From an uncultured beta proteobacterium (GTDB taxonomy: Bacteria; Pseudomonadota; Gammaproteobacteria; Burkholderiales; Burkholderiaceae), in assembly GCA_903995005.1 (NCBI GenBank), contig CAJEZV010000007.1:1-46442 (forward strand): 46,442 nt of DNA, read 5' to 3'. Shown here in pieces: positions 28,635 to 38,862 of this stretch (within the stretch, counting starts at the first letter, position 1; every line of letters begins with the position of its first letter). A model generated the notes under the pieces. That model was not told where the DNA came from, did no database searches, and saw only the letters and a program-made list of their open reading frames with translations. The position numbers and the translations under genes are program-made.

Positions 28635-29501
28635 ATGACAAATCATCTTTCATTCGGAACAGTCTATCTGGTTGGCGCTGGCCCTGGCGCTGCTGATCTG
28701 ATTACCGTGCGCGGTGCCAAGCTTTTAGCAAAGGCAGACATTGTTTTTCATGATGCTTTAGTTGAGCCAGAGATGCTAGATCTTTGTCCACAAGCGATTA
28801 AAGTTCCAGTGGGTAAGCGCTGCGGCAAACTCTCTTCTGCGCAGCACTTTATTAATAAGCGTTTAGTCGATGCCGCTAAGCAATATCAAACCATCGTGCG
28901 CCTTAAAGGTGGTGACCCTATGCTGTTTGGCAGAGCTGATGAAGAGATTGGGGCGCTCAAGAATGTTGGTGTCACCGTTGAAGTTGTTGCAGGCATTACT
29001 GCCGCACTAGCAGGCGCAGCGAGTATTGGACAATCTTTAACCTTAAGGGGCGTTAGCAGAAGCGTAGCTTTTATTACGCTTGCGCAAGCAACTGAAGGCC
29101 TAGATGAAAATCAATCTTTACCCATTCAAAATCCTAGTGCTGATACTTTGGTGTATTACATGGGGCGCAAAGATGCTGCCAAGATTGCACAGCAACTCAT
29201 TGACCAAAGTCCTAATCACACTAGCAATACCCCCGTTCATATTTTAGAGTCAGTGAGCACACGGCGCGAGCGCCAGTGGAGTAGTACTTTAGGCAAATTG
29301 GCCCTTGGCACAGCAGACTCTTGGTTTGATAGCAGCTCGCCAGCACTCATCATGGTTGGTGAAGCGTTCAGAGCTGCGGATCAAGACAGTCAAAATGAGA
29401 TACAAAAAGAACAACAACCAAATCTAGAGAGCCTTGGCTCCAAAATCGATAATCGCTTGCAAGACCACAGGGTCTTCGCCAACGGCAGGCGTTGCGCTTA
29501 A
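28635..29501 (+). CDS. cobA: Uroporphyrinogen-III C-methyltransferase
   Basis: VYLVGAGPGAADLITVRGAKLLAKADIVFHDALV; VRLKGGDPMLFGRADEEI. Confidence 0.94.
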   Translation: MTNHLSFGTVYLVGAGPGAADLITVRGAKLLAKADIVFHDALVEPEMLDLCPQAIKVPVGKRCGKLSSAQHFINKRLVDAAKQYQTIVRLKGGDPMLFGRADEEIGALKNVGVTVEVVAGITAALAGAASIGQSLTLRGVSRSVAFITLAQATEGLDENQSLPIQNPSADTLVYYMGRKDAAKIAQQLIDQSPNHTSNTPVHILESVSTRRERQWSSTLGKLALGTADSWFDSSSPALIMVGEAFRAADQDSQNEIQKEQQPNLESLGSKIDNRLQDHRVFANGRRCA

Positions 29502-29786
29502 TTGCACTGCGGGGAACTTTGCTCTGCATGCATCCAGTAAGACCGGAAAATCATTTCGTAAATGGCCGCCTTGACCAAAAAATACGGGCACTACCGTAAT
29601 TTGGCTTGCACCTTGAGCGCTTAGAGCATTAACGGCATCTTCCAATGAGGGCTGCATTATTTCTAGAAAAGCAAGCTCAACTGGGGCGCCAGAATGCTGA
29701 GCGCGCCATAGAGCGACAAGCTGATCAAAAGGCTCTCGCCACCGAATATCGCGGGCACCATGACCAAACAGAATAATTGCTTTCAT
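29424..29786 (-). CDS. cbiX: CbiX/sirohydrochlorin chelatase family protein (likely start MKAIILFGHGARD)
   Basis: ILFGHGARDIRWREPF; VVPVFFGQGGHLRNDFP. Confidence 0.9.
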   Translation of the reverse strand: MKAIILFGHGARDIRWREPFDQLVALWRAQHSGAPVELAFLEIMQPSLEDAVNALSAQGASQITVVPVFFGQGGHLRNDFPVLLDACRAKFPAVQLSATPAVGEDPVVLQAIIDFGAKAL

Positions 29787-29867
29787 TTTTAATAAATTTC
29801 CTTTGAGCTCCATAATAACGGGATAATCCTTATTCAATAGTACCTACCTTTTTATATTTTCACATCT

Positions 29868-30899
29868 ATGGCCTACCTTCTGACTGATCTCATTACTCAA
29901 ACTTGGTTTATCACCTTGATGGGGGTAGCACTGATTGGGGGTGTTCTGCTAGCTGTCCACCATGCTGAAGTGGTAGCCCATAAAACGGGTGAGCCTTATG
30001 GCGCTTTAGTGTTAGCCATAAGCGTGACCATTATTGAGGTGTCCTTAATCATCTCCATGATGCTTACCGGTCATGAAGGCTCAGAAGTGATTGCGCGTGA
30101 TGCAGTATTTGCAACAGTGATGATTGTGATCAACGGTGTCATTGGCTTGTGTATCTTTATTGGTGGATTACGCCATCATGAAATGTCATTTCGTAATGAA
30201 GGCACCAATTCGGCACTGGCAGTCTTAACAGCGCTAGCAACTTTCATTTTAGTGATGCCGGTTGTGACTACTAGCACTCCTGGTCCAGACTTTACAAAAA
30301 GCCAATTGGCTTTTGCAGGCATTGCTTCTTTTACCTTGTATATAGCCTTCTTATTCTTTCAGACAGTCAGCCATAGGGACTACTATTTGCCTAAAGTGGA
30401 GGATAAAAAAACGGACATTAACTTTCATGCACCTAAGCCCAGTAATCTGAAGACTGCAGTTAGCGTAGTTCTACTAATTGTGTCGCTCATCGCTGTTGTG
30501 GGCTTAGCAGAGTTACTGAGTCCTGCTATCGAGGCTGGCGTGAAAGCAGCTGGAGCACCAAAAACCATTGTGGGTATTGCGATTGCTATGCTCGTACTCT
30601 TACCTGAAGGCTTTGCTGCAGTCAGAGCAGCCAGAGCCAATCGCCTACAAAGCAGTTTGAACCTGGCCTTAGGATCAGCTTTAGCCAGTATTGGCTTATC
30701 CATTCCAGCGATTGCCGCCATTGCGATTTACTTTAATCTACCGCTAAGCCTAGGCATTAGTAGTCTGAATATGACACTGATGTATTTAACCTTCTTTGTT
30801 GGAGCGCTCACCTTGGCTATTGGTAGAACTACTCGGCTGCAAGGCGTGGTGCATCTCATTATCTTTTTTGAATATTTATTTTTGAGTTTAGTTCCTTAG
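29868..30899 (+). CDS. Calcium/proton (cation) antiporter, ChaA-like
   Basis: HHAEVVAHKTGEPYGALVLAISVTIIEVSLI and LPEGFAAVRAARANRLQSSLNLALGSALASIGLSIP. Confidence 0.92.
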   Translation: MAYLLTDLITQTWFITLMGVALIGGVLLAVHHAEVVAHKTGEPYGALVLAISVTIIEVSLIISMMLTGHEGSEVIARDAVFATVMIVINGVIGLCIFIGGLRHHEMSFRNEGTNSALAVLTALATFILVMPVVTTSTPGPDFTKSQLAFAGIASFTLYIAFLFFQTVSHRDYYLPKVEDKKTDINFHAPKPSNLKTAVSVVLLIVSLIAVVGLAELLSPAIEAGVKAAGAPKTIVGIAIAMLVLLPEGFAAVRAARANRLQSSLNLALGSALASIGLSIPAIAAIAIYFNLPLSLGISSLNMTLMYLTFFVGALTLAIGRTTRLQGVVHLIIFFEYLFLSLVP

Positions 30900-31109
30900 T
30901 AAAATAAGAAGATGTATGAGGCAATTCAAAGTATTTGATTTCACATGAGCTGTCACACGAGTTCTAATAAAATGATTTACATTGTATTACATTCATAATG
31001 TAGTTATCTAAAATATCCCCTTGTTATTAAGTATCATTCCTTCGAAACAATACCAAGAAACACGGGATACCAACTTTAGAGTTATTGAACAGGCGCTCCA
31101 ATTTTCTAC

Positions 31110-31868
31110 ATGATTTATCTACACAAACTCATTCCCTACATCGTTTACCCCATCACCATTAGCCTATTGCTCATGGCATGGGCTCTTCTGACGAAAAAAC
31201 GAAGTCCGCTCTTGTTTGCTTTTCTGTTGTTGTTGACTACTAGTCTACCCATAACTTCTGACTTCATGCTCGACGCTTTAGAGGCTGGCCAAATCCCCAA
31301 GCAAGCGAACGATTTGCAAAAAGTTGATGCCATTGTGGTTCTGAGTGGGATGATTTCGCCCATTCACACTCCAAAGGGTCTTACTTATGAATGGGGGGAT
31401 CCAGATCGATTTTTTGGTGGTGTTAAGCTTATCAAAGCGGGGGTGGCGCCGCGCATCATTTTTACTGGAGGCATATTGCCCTGGCAAAACGATGTTGAAC
31501 CCGAAGGCATAATCCTCAAACGCTTTGCCATACAAATGGGGGTAGATGGCCCTAAAATTCTAGTCACAGGCAATGTACAAAGTACTGCAGACGAAGCAAA
31601 AGCTGTTAAAGCCATATTAGACAAAAATCATTGGCAAAATATTATTTTAGTGACTTCTGCTTTTCATATGCCCAGAGCTCAAGCATTATTTCAAAATGAA
31701 GGAATTGGATTGCAAACCTATCCTGTAGACTTCAAATCTAGATCAGATGGAATAACTCCGATGGATTTTTTACCTTCCGCCCAAGCCTTTGGGACTTTTG
31801 AATTTGCTTTTCGTGAATTTTTAGGTAGAACTTATTACAATTTTTTACTACCTTTTTCAGGAAAATAA
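31110..31868 (+). CDS. YdcF family protein (DUF218)
   Basis: DAIVVLSGM...VTSAFHMPRAQALFQ pattern; two N-terminal TM segments. Confidence 0.9.
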   Translation: MIYLHKLIPYIVYPITISLLLMAWALLTKKRSPLLFAFLLLLTTSLPITSDFMLDALEAGQIPKQANDLQKVDAIVVLSGMISPIHTPKGLTYEWGDPDRFFGGVKLIKAGVAPRIIFTGGILPWQNDVEPEGIILKRFAIQMGVDGPKILVTGNVQSTADEAKAVKAILDKNHWQNIILVTSAFHMPRAQALFQNEGIGLQTYPVDFKSRSDGITPMDFLPSAQAFGTFEFAFREFLGRTYYNFLLPFSGK

Positions 31869-31937
31869 GTCGCCTATCCCGACCTTCAAATCACTCCTGA
31901 TTACTCATTACATTCCAGCACCATACATACCCAATCT

Positions 31938-32978
31938 ATGCAGCCCTCCCTGAATAATCTTAAAAGCTTGCAAATTTTGCGTATGATTGCAGCCACTAGT
32001 GTTGTTTATTACCACATTTATGCTCAACCTAATTTTGGCTCATTTGGCGTAGATATTTTTTTTGTCCTAAGTGGTTTTGTGATTGCACTAGTTATTCAAA
32101 ATCAATCATCGCCAATACAATTTGCTATCAACCGAATCAGTCGCATAGTGCCGCTCTACTGGATTCTAACAACAGTACTTTTTCTTTTAATTTACATCCA
32201 TCCTACTATCGTTCGACAATCGACTGCAGAAACAACGACTTTCTTTTTTTACCTCAAATCGCTTTTCTTTATTGCATACTATGATATTGGGCAGCGTAGC
32301 CCACCCTTATTAAGAGTGGGCTGGACCTTAAACTATGAGATGTTTTTTTATTGCATAGCCTGGCTCTCTTTACTCTTTTTTAGAAAACAGATAGTTAAGG
32401 CCATCGTCATAATCATGGCTGGCGTCTTTATTACTTCGCACTTGATGGGGAGTACCAATCCGTTTTATGAAGAATTTTTTGGTCGCCAGTATATCTTGGA
32501 GTTTTTGCTAGGGATGCTAGCATTTCACATTTTCAAAAGTAAATGCTTCTCTATTCCTAATGGTTTATATCCATTGATAGCGATTGGAAGTTACTGCTTC
32601 ATGGCTTATATTGATTCCAATGAAATCCTTGGCAATGGCTTAATATTTTTTGGAATCCCTTCTACACTACTTCTTCTAGCGATGCTGGGTAATGAGGATT
32701 ATTATGCTAAAACCTCATCTAAACTGATTGCTGCGCTCGCCTTAATGGGGGATGCTAGTTATGCAACCTACTTATCGCATTTTTTTCTAGTCGAAGGCTT
32801 TAAACGCATTACTTGTGAGAAGCTGGACTTATTTGATTGCTATCGGCTGCCGGGAGTCATCGGGATTATTTGTGTTTGCCTTATTTCTGGTCAGATTATT
32901 TACTGGCTAGTAGATAAATCTACGCACCAATATTGCAAACGATTTTTTAACCGATGGCTTAGCAAAGATAAATCTTAA
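31938..32978 (+). CDS. Acyltransferase family protein (OafA type)
   Basis: LQILRMIAATSVVYYHIYAQ, GVDIFFVLSGFVIA, RISRIVPLYWI. Confidence 0.92.
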   Translation: MQPSLNNLKSLQILRMIAATSVVYYHIYAQPNFGSFGVDIFFVLSGFVIALVIQNQSSPIQFAINRISRIVPLYWILTTVLFLLIYIHPTIVRQSTAETTTFFFYLKSLFFIAYYDIGQRSPPLLRVGWTLNYEMFFYCIAWLSLLFFRKQIVKAIVIIMAGVFITSHLMGSTNPFYEEFFGRQYILEFLLGMLAFHIFKSKCFSIPNGLYPLIAIGSYCFMAYIDSNEILGNGLIFFGIPSTLLLLAMLGNEDYYAKTSSKLIAALALMGDASYATYLSHFFLVEGFKRITCEKLDLFDCYRLPGVIGIICVCLISGQIIYWLVDKSTHQYCKRFFNRWLSKDKS

Positions 32979-33234
32979 GTTATTTTCAGGACTAATACTT
33001 TACCTTTAGATAAACATCCCTAAGTTTGGATAAGACGTTTGGCAAGATAGGTTCAAAAAACCTGACAATCCTTGATTTTTTTAGGTATATTTTTCTATTA
33101 TTTATCTTCTTTTTACCCCTCCTAATAGATCTACACCTTTTATATCCAGCATTATTTTGATTAGCTGTTCGCTAAGAACTTAGAGCAATCCCCCGCTAGA
33201 AGGGGCACCTCTTGAGGCGAATTAACAGCAAATA

Positions 33235-33598
33235 TCCAACCTGCCCCTGTTGAGCGGCTAGAGGAGATGGTGGTTTACCAAAAGCCATTCGCCTAAACAA
33301 AAAGAGTGAACTACGGTCTGCCATCTTTACCAGTTGGTGCGAGGAAAAAGAGATTGAACTGAAGTTTATCCAGCCTGGTAACCACAGAAAAATGTTTTTA
33401 TTGAGCGGTTTAACCGCACTTACCGTCATGCAGCACTCAATGCCCATATCTTAGAATCTCTCGAGCAGGTTCGAGAAATTACTGAGGAATGGATCCACAG
33501 TTACAACCAGGACTGCCCTCATGCAGCACTCGAAAAGTTGTCGCCGATACACTGTCGACAACAAGCTGAAAAATCCGCTTTGGGAGTATCTACTATTT
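33235..33598 (+). pseudogene. Degraded IS3-family transposase (OrfB C-terminal) remnant
   Basis: Two frames: GGLPKAIRLNKKSELRSAIFTSWCEEKEIELKFIQPG then, after a frameshift, IERFNRTYRHAALNAHILESLEQVREITEEWIHSYNQDCPHAALEKLSPIH...GVSTI*. Confidence 0.88.
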
Positions 33599-33714
33599 AG
33601 GGGGTATTACATGACATCGCGTCCCCGAGCATACTGCCACACCCAGCCATATAAACACGTGCATTTACACCAATGTTGAACGCGCCACCTTACAAGATTC
33701 CTTGATTATTTAAG

Positions 33715-35352
33715 TTATCGTTGTCCAAGCCCAGTAACACATGAGCCTGGGATAATCTTATACAAAAGCATGGTTGTACCGCTTCCTGCAAACTCAACAT
33801 GCTTGAGGACCACTGAATTAGTTAATGTTTTCGTGGAAATCACGTACCTAGCACCAATTCTTTCAGCTTCACAGAAGTCTATTACATCTGGGGGGCCGGG
33901 TTCATAAAAAGTATAAACGCGGCTTCCCCACTCGTCATAGTATTTTTCCCGCCCAGAAACCTTAAGTCCTTCCGCTATTACTAACCGAAAACGCCTTTTA
34001 TACTCGAGCGGATAAAGGCTATAGTAACCGTCAATCGAGCGTATTCCATTCATGGGTGCGACCATCGGATCGATGGAAACAGAGAGAACTGGGCTGTCAC
34101 CAACTATCGCCTTTATATTCCCATAGTCGGCTCGTTTGTAGTACTCGTTGAAGGATTCCATAGGTTTTTTGCCTGCGAGTAGTCTCAATGGCTCTTTTAG
34201 GTGGGGTGTCTGCATTAGATTAAACACTATCCCAACTAAAATCGCAAAATACAATACCAGAGAATTTTTGGAATACCCTTTTAAAGAAACAATAACTCCC
34301 AAAAAAATCAGGACAGAGTACAGAAAATAAAATCTTTGCACCTGGAAATATCTTAAAAATGGTACTAACTCCCGCACAAAATTTGATGCGCCGGTCGCAA
34401 TAAATGTCTCAAAAGCATAGATGCATATTAGAAGAATGAAGAACACGGGGGCTCGCGTTCGAAACCCCCTTGAAAGTAACAAGACTAAAAATAATAAAAT
34501 CAAGGGCGCCAAATTCAAACTTACGTGATCACCAGTAGTGGAGGAAATAAGACCTCTCAGGGTGTCTAAAAATGTCAAGAAAAACGGGAGATAAGGTCTG
34601 AAGGCGGGCCATTCAGTGCGATGAAATACTTGGTCGTTGAAGGGATAACTTAATATAAGTCCCGAGTTTCCGAAAATAAGGCCGAGGCAAAAAAATAAAA
34701 AAGCTAAAGCAAGTTTCTTATCTAGTCTTAAACTTAGGCCGAAGAAAAAGAATGGTAGACATATCGCAAAAAAAATTCCGGAGAGAGTGATTGAAATATT
34801 TGACGAAACAAAAAAAATCAGTAGCGGTATTAACAGACCCAACTTCGATGATTTGCTTGTCAATACAAACAAATACAGAAGTAACGGCAAACCCGAAACT
34901 GTAAACAAAAACGCAGTATGACTTATTGATACACTAAACTGCAGTGAGAGGAGGGTCGCGAGTAGGGGCGAAAGTAAAAAATGCCGGGCAAGTAGGTAAA
35001 TTCCACAAAATGCAATAATTCGTACCACAAGATCGGTAACAGCATACGCTTTCCACGCATCGAGAATTACATAAAGAAATGTGAGCGGCTGCGTGACGCG
35101 GCTAAGGGTAAAAAATGGCACCTCTCCGTTGAGGGCCAACTTTGTTGCTTCATAATTTCCTCCAAAGAATTGTCCAATTATGTAGTTATGTACAATTTCT
35201 CCATCTAAATTATCGTGAACTTCTACAATTCTACCCCCCTCAAATAACCATGGGGTATAAAAAATGAATAAGATAATTATGACAATTGCTATAGACGCAT
35301 ATTGCTCCCCCGGGGGAAATTTATTTCTAAGGGGCGTCAAAAAGGTAGTCAT
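33715..35352 (-). CDS. Large membrane protein, YfhO/DUF6044-like (glycosyltransferase-associated)
   Basis: 545 aa polytopic ORF with C-terminal soluble IRSIDGYYSLYPLEYKRRFR...YVISTKTLTN. Confidence 0.65.
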   Translation of the reverse strand: MTTFLTPLRNKFPPGEQYASIAIVIIILFIFYTPWLFEGGRIVEVHDNLDGEIVHNYIIGQFFGGNYEATKLALNGEVPFFTLSRVTQPLTFLYVILDAWKAYAVTDLVVRIIAFCGIYLLARHFLLSPLLATLLSLQFSVSISHTAFLFTVSGLPLLLYLFVLTSKSSKLGLLIPLLIFFVSSNISITLSGIFFAICLPFFFFGLSLRLDKKLALAFLFFCLGLIFGNSGLILSYPFNDQVFHRTEWPAFRPYLPFFLTFLDTLRGLISSTTGDHVSLNLAPLILLFLVLLLSRGFRTRAPVFFILLICIYAFETFIATGASNFVRELVPFLRYFQVQRFYFLYSVLIFLGVIVSLKGYSKNSLVLYFAILVGIVFNLMQTPHLKEPLRLLAGKKPMESFNEYYKRADYGNIKAIVGDSPVLSVSIDPMVAPMNGIRSIDGYYSLYPLEYKRRFRLVIAEGLKVSGREKYYDEWGSRVYTFYEPGPPDVIDFCEAERIGARYVISTKTLTNSVVLKHVEFAGSGTTMLLYKIIPGSCVTGLGQR

Positions 35353-35414
35353 AATATTTAAATGTCAGGATGAATTATTGCTGATTTAGGCCCACTACAT
35401 CCGAGTAGATTCTT

Positions 35415-35550
35415 ATAGTAAACCATTCCAGCAACATGATTTGATTCTGGCCACCTGGGCTTGGGGTGCTGGTGGTCTATAACCCAAAGCACTATGAGGC
35501 CTGAGATGGCTGTAGTATTTGGTACCCTCCGCATGCTAAAAGCCATTGCC
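35415..35550 (-). pseudogene. Degraded IS3-family transposase (OrfB C-terminal) remnant
   Basis: Minus-strand frame reads KYYSHLRPHSALGYRPPAPQAQVARI, the classic IS3-family OrfB tail; not the frame of the supplied 64-aa ORF. Confidence 0.85.
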
Positions 35551-35736
35551 AATTTTTTCTAATTTAGGACATCCAATTTATTGGGAGGAGGTCATCAAAG
35601 ACGTTTATTAGAGTGACTAATATAAATTCTATGTCCAGAATCTGTAAATTCTACAGTATCATAAACAAAAAATTAAGAACTCCTCCGTGTTAAATTAAAT
35701 GACAAATTTTCATCAATTAATCTTTAGGACAAGGAA

Positions 35737-36510
35737 ATGAAAGCGGTAATACTTGCTGGTGGTTTCGGAACTAGAATTTCAGAGGAAAGTATTTCTCGTC
35801 CAAAGCCAATGATTGATATTGGTGGAAAACCAATTCTTTGGCACATTATGAAAATCTACTCTCATTATGGCATTAATGACTTTATTATTTGCTGTGGCTA
35901 CAAAGGTTACATCATTAAAGAATATTTTGCTAATTATTTTTTGCATTCTTCGGATGTAACTTTTGATATGCAGAATAATAGCATGGAGGTTCACCAAAGA
36001 TTTTCTGAGCCTTGGAGAGTTACCTTAATTGATACAGGTGAAAACACCATGACAGGCGGCCGACTAAAGCGGGTAACTGAATATCTAAAGGGTGAGGTAG
36101 ATTTTTGCTTTACTTATGGCGATGGTTTATCAGATATCAATATCAATTCTTTGATAAAATTTCACCAGCAAAAATCCGTAAAAGCTACATTAACCGCTGT
36201 GTACCCCCCCGGACGATTTGGAGCCCTCCAAATTGAAGATCACAAAGTAATAACCTTCAAGGAGAAGCCAGAGGGTGACGGCAGCTTGATTAATGGAGGG
36301 TTCTTTATTCTATCAACAGATGTGCTTTCTTTGATAAAGGATGACACTACCATATGGGAACGAGACCCCCTAAATAGCTTGGCTACAGAAGGGCAGATAG
36401 CCGCCTATGAACATCATGGATTTTGGTGCCCCATGGATACCTTGCGCGATAAAATTTACCTTGAGGGCCTCTGGAACTCTGGAAAAGCCCCTTGGAGGGT
36501 TTGGGATTGA
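35737..36510 (+). CDS. rfbF: Glucose-1-phosphate cytidylyltransferase
   Basis: [63 protein letters not shown]. Confidence 0.96.
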   Translation: MKAVILAGGFGTRISEESISRPKPMIDIGGKPILWHIMKIYSHYGINDFIICCGYKGYIIKEYFANYFLHSSDVTFDMQNNSMEVHQRFSEPWRVTLIDTGENTMTGGRLKRVTEYLKGEVDFCFTYGDGLSDININSLIKFHQQKSVKATLTAVYPPGRFGALQIEDHKVITFKEKPEGDGSLINGGFFILSTDVLSLIKDDTTIWERDPLNSLATEGQIAAYEHHGFWCPMDTLRDKIYLEGLWNSGKAPWRVWD

Positions 36511-37628
36511 ACCCTTCTTTTTGGCATAACAAACGAGTATTTGTAACTGGGCATACTGGATTCAAAGGAGGATGGCTAAGCTTGTGGTTGCAAAAGCTTG
36601 GCGCAAAGCTAACTGGTTTTAGCCTGCAGCCATCAACTAATCCCAATTTTTTTGAAATTGCCCAAGTTCATCAAGAAATGATGAGCATCATTGGAGATAT
36701 TCGCGATGGCAATGCACTTACTGAGGCATTGCAGCAAGCAAAGCCTGATATCGTAATCCACATGGCGGCCCAGCCACTAGTTCGTAGCTCATACCTTGAT
36801 CCAATCAAAACTTATTCGACGAATGTCATGGGTACTGTTAATCTCTTGGAGGCTGTTCGCCAACAATTACCTCAAATACGAGCAGTGGTGAATGTCACTA
36901 CCGATAAATGCTATGAAAATAAAGAGTGGGTTTGGGGGTACCGCGAGAATGATTCACTAGGAGGATATGATCCATACAGTAGCAGTAAAAGCTGTTCCGA
37001 GTTAGTAACAGCAGCCTATCGAAACTCATTTTTTAACTCTAAAAATAGTGAACTTTATAATGTTGGGTTAGCCACTGCGCGCGCAGGTAATGTAATTGGT
37101 GGCGGAGATTGGTCTCAAGATCGGCTTATTCCTGATATGTTAAGAGCGATTAATAATTCCAAAAATATTGAAATCCGCAACCCACATTCTATTCGACCAT
37201 GGCAGCATGTATTGGAGCCGATAAATGGATATCTTCAACTGGCTGAAAAACTTTATCTTCTAGGGGGTGAGTTTGGCGAGGCATTTAACTTCGGTCCACG
37301 CGAAAATGACACAAAAAGCGTACTGTCTGTAGTAGAGGAGTTTGCTAAATATTGGGGTGAAGGAATTACTTGGAAATTCGATAGCGGAAATCATCCACAT
37401 GAAGCTCAATCTTTAAAGCTTGATTGCTCAAAGGCAAATTTGAAGCTCGGCTGGGAACCTCAGTGGAATTTAGATAAAGCCATCGAAAGTACTGTCGCAT
37501 GGCACAAAGCCTATATCCATAAAAAAGATATGAGAGCATATAGCCTTAAACAAATTGACGAGTATTCAAAATTACAAAATCTATCTGATGGCATTAAAAC
37601 CAATATAAATGAAAATTATGAAAAATAA
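36492..37628 (+). CDS. rfbG: CDP-glucose 4,6-dehydratase (TTG start at 36492 or 36507)
   Basis: [73 protein letters not shown]. Confidence 0.95.
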   Translation: MEGLGLNPSFWHNKRVFVTGHTGFKGGWLSLWLQKLGAKLTGFSLQPSTNPNFFEIAQVHQEMMSIIGDIRDGNALTEALQQAKPDIVIHMAAQPLVRSSYLDPIKTYSTNVMGTVNLLEAVRQQLPQIRAVVNVTTDKCYENKEWVWGYRENDSLGGYDPYSSSKSCSELVTAAYRNSFFNSKNSELYNVGLATARAGNVIGGGDWSQDRLIPDMLRAINNSKNIEIRNPHSIRPWQHVLEPINGYLQLAEKLYLLGGEFGEAFNFGPRENDTKSVLSVVEEFAKYWGEGITWKFDSGNHPHEAQSLKLDCSKANLKLGWEPQWNLDKAIESTVAWHKAYIHKKDMRAYSLKQIDEYSKLQNLSDGIKTNINENYEK

Positions 37629-38862
37629 AGTTAATGAAATAAAAAAATGTGAGGTATGTGGCAATGATAACCTTGTTAGCGTCCTTAATTTAGGACATCA
37701 TCCAATGTGTGATGATTTGGTACCAATTCACGATACACGAGTTTGCCAAGAATATCCTATCGAAATTTTATTCTGCAATAAGTGCAAGACGGCGCATCAA
37801 CGCTTTCAAGTGCCTAAGCAAGACCTTTTCCCCGTCTCATACCATTACCGCTCACGCTTCACAAATGATGTGCTTGAAGGCATGAAAACATTGGTTAACT
37901 CATGCGAGGATCGATTTGGCAATCTTTCTGGAAAAAAAATTCTTGATATTGGATGTAATGATGGAAGTCTACTTGACCTCTTCCAAATAAAAGGTTCGAA
38001 AACAATAGGTATTGAGCCGACTGGAGCCCATCAAGATGCAATGAGAAAGGGGCACTCTATATATAATGAGTTTTTATCTTCTAGGATAGCCGGTGATATT
38101 GTAAAAGAGCATGGGAATCCAGATTTTATTACTTTTACAAATGTTTTTGCCCATATTGAAAATCTCCACGAGGTCTTTGATTCGCTTAAGCTCCTAATGT
38201 CCCCATCAACAATAATTATTATTGAGAATCATTATTTAGGCGCTGTACTTGAAGGAGGTCAATTCGATACTTTTTATCACGAACATCCTAGAACCTACAG
38301 CTATACATCCTTCAATTATATGTCACATGCACTTGGGCTTAAATTATTAGATGCAGAGTTTCCTGATCGCTATGGAGGTAATATTCGAGTATTTCTAGGA
38401 AATCCAAAAAACAATAATGCATTTCGTAACGATGAAGACCAATTGATAGATGAAAACAAATTTATTGAAATTTTTGAATCTCTTAATTCCAATATCGAGA
38501 ATTGGAAAAATTCAAAATTAGCTCTAATAAAAAATTATGTCCAATCATATGGAAAACTAAGAGCCAAAGCATTTCCTGGACGCGCTGCCATCCTAATTAA
38601 GCTTCTTGGATTGAATGAAGAATTGATTTTGGCTGCATATGAAAAAAGTGGATCGCCAAAAATTGGGCACTATATACCGGGCACTAGAATACCCATACTA
38701 TCAGACGATGAGCTTTTTAATTTTCCCGATAAGACGCTCCCAATTCTTAATTTAGCATGGCATATACCAAAAGAAATTAAAAACTATATTTCACACCATA
38801 ACTATTCTGGAATGGTCATTGATATTCTTACCAAAGAAGATTTCATAAAACGAAATAAATGA
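37609..38862 (+). CDS. Sugar C-methyltransferase (TylC3/NovU-like, zinc-binding N-terminus)
   Basis: CEVCGN...CNKCKTAHQ zinc motif; ILDIGCNDGSLLDLF SAM motif; GGQFDTFYHEHPRTYSYTSF. Confidence 0.9.
   Translation: MKIMKNKVNEIKKCEVCGNDNLVSVLNLGHHPMCDDLVPIHDTRVCQEYPIEILFCNKCKTAHQRFQVPKQDLFPVSYHYRSRFTNDVLEGMKTLVNSCEDRFGNLSGKKILDIGCNDGSLLDLFQIKGSKTIGIEPTGAHQDAMRKGHSIYNEFLSSRIAGDIVKEHGNPDFITFTNVFAHIENLHEVFDSLKLLMSPSTIIIIENHYLGAVLEGGQFDTFYHEHPRTYSYTSFNYMSHALGLKLLDAEFPDRYGGNIRVFLGNPKNNNAFRNDEDQLIDENKFIEIFESLNSNIENWKNSKLALIKNYVQSYGKLRAKAFPGRAAILIKLLGLNEELILAAYEKSGSPKIGHYIPGTRIPILSDDELFNFPDKTLPILNLAWHIPKEIKNYISHHNYSGMVIDILTKEDFIKRNK

Noticed and set aside
33196-33447. 83-aa minus ORF
   Set aside because: Antisense to the IS3 transposase remnant.
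35358-35552. 64-aa minus ORF MAMAFSMRRVPNTTAISGLIVLW...
   Set aside because: Frame-shifted reading of an IS3 OrfB tail (true frame YSHLRPHSALGYRPPAP).
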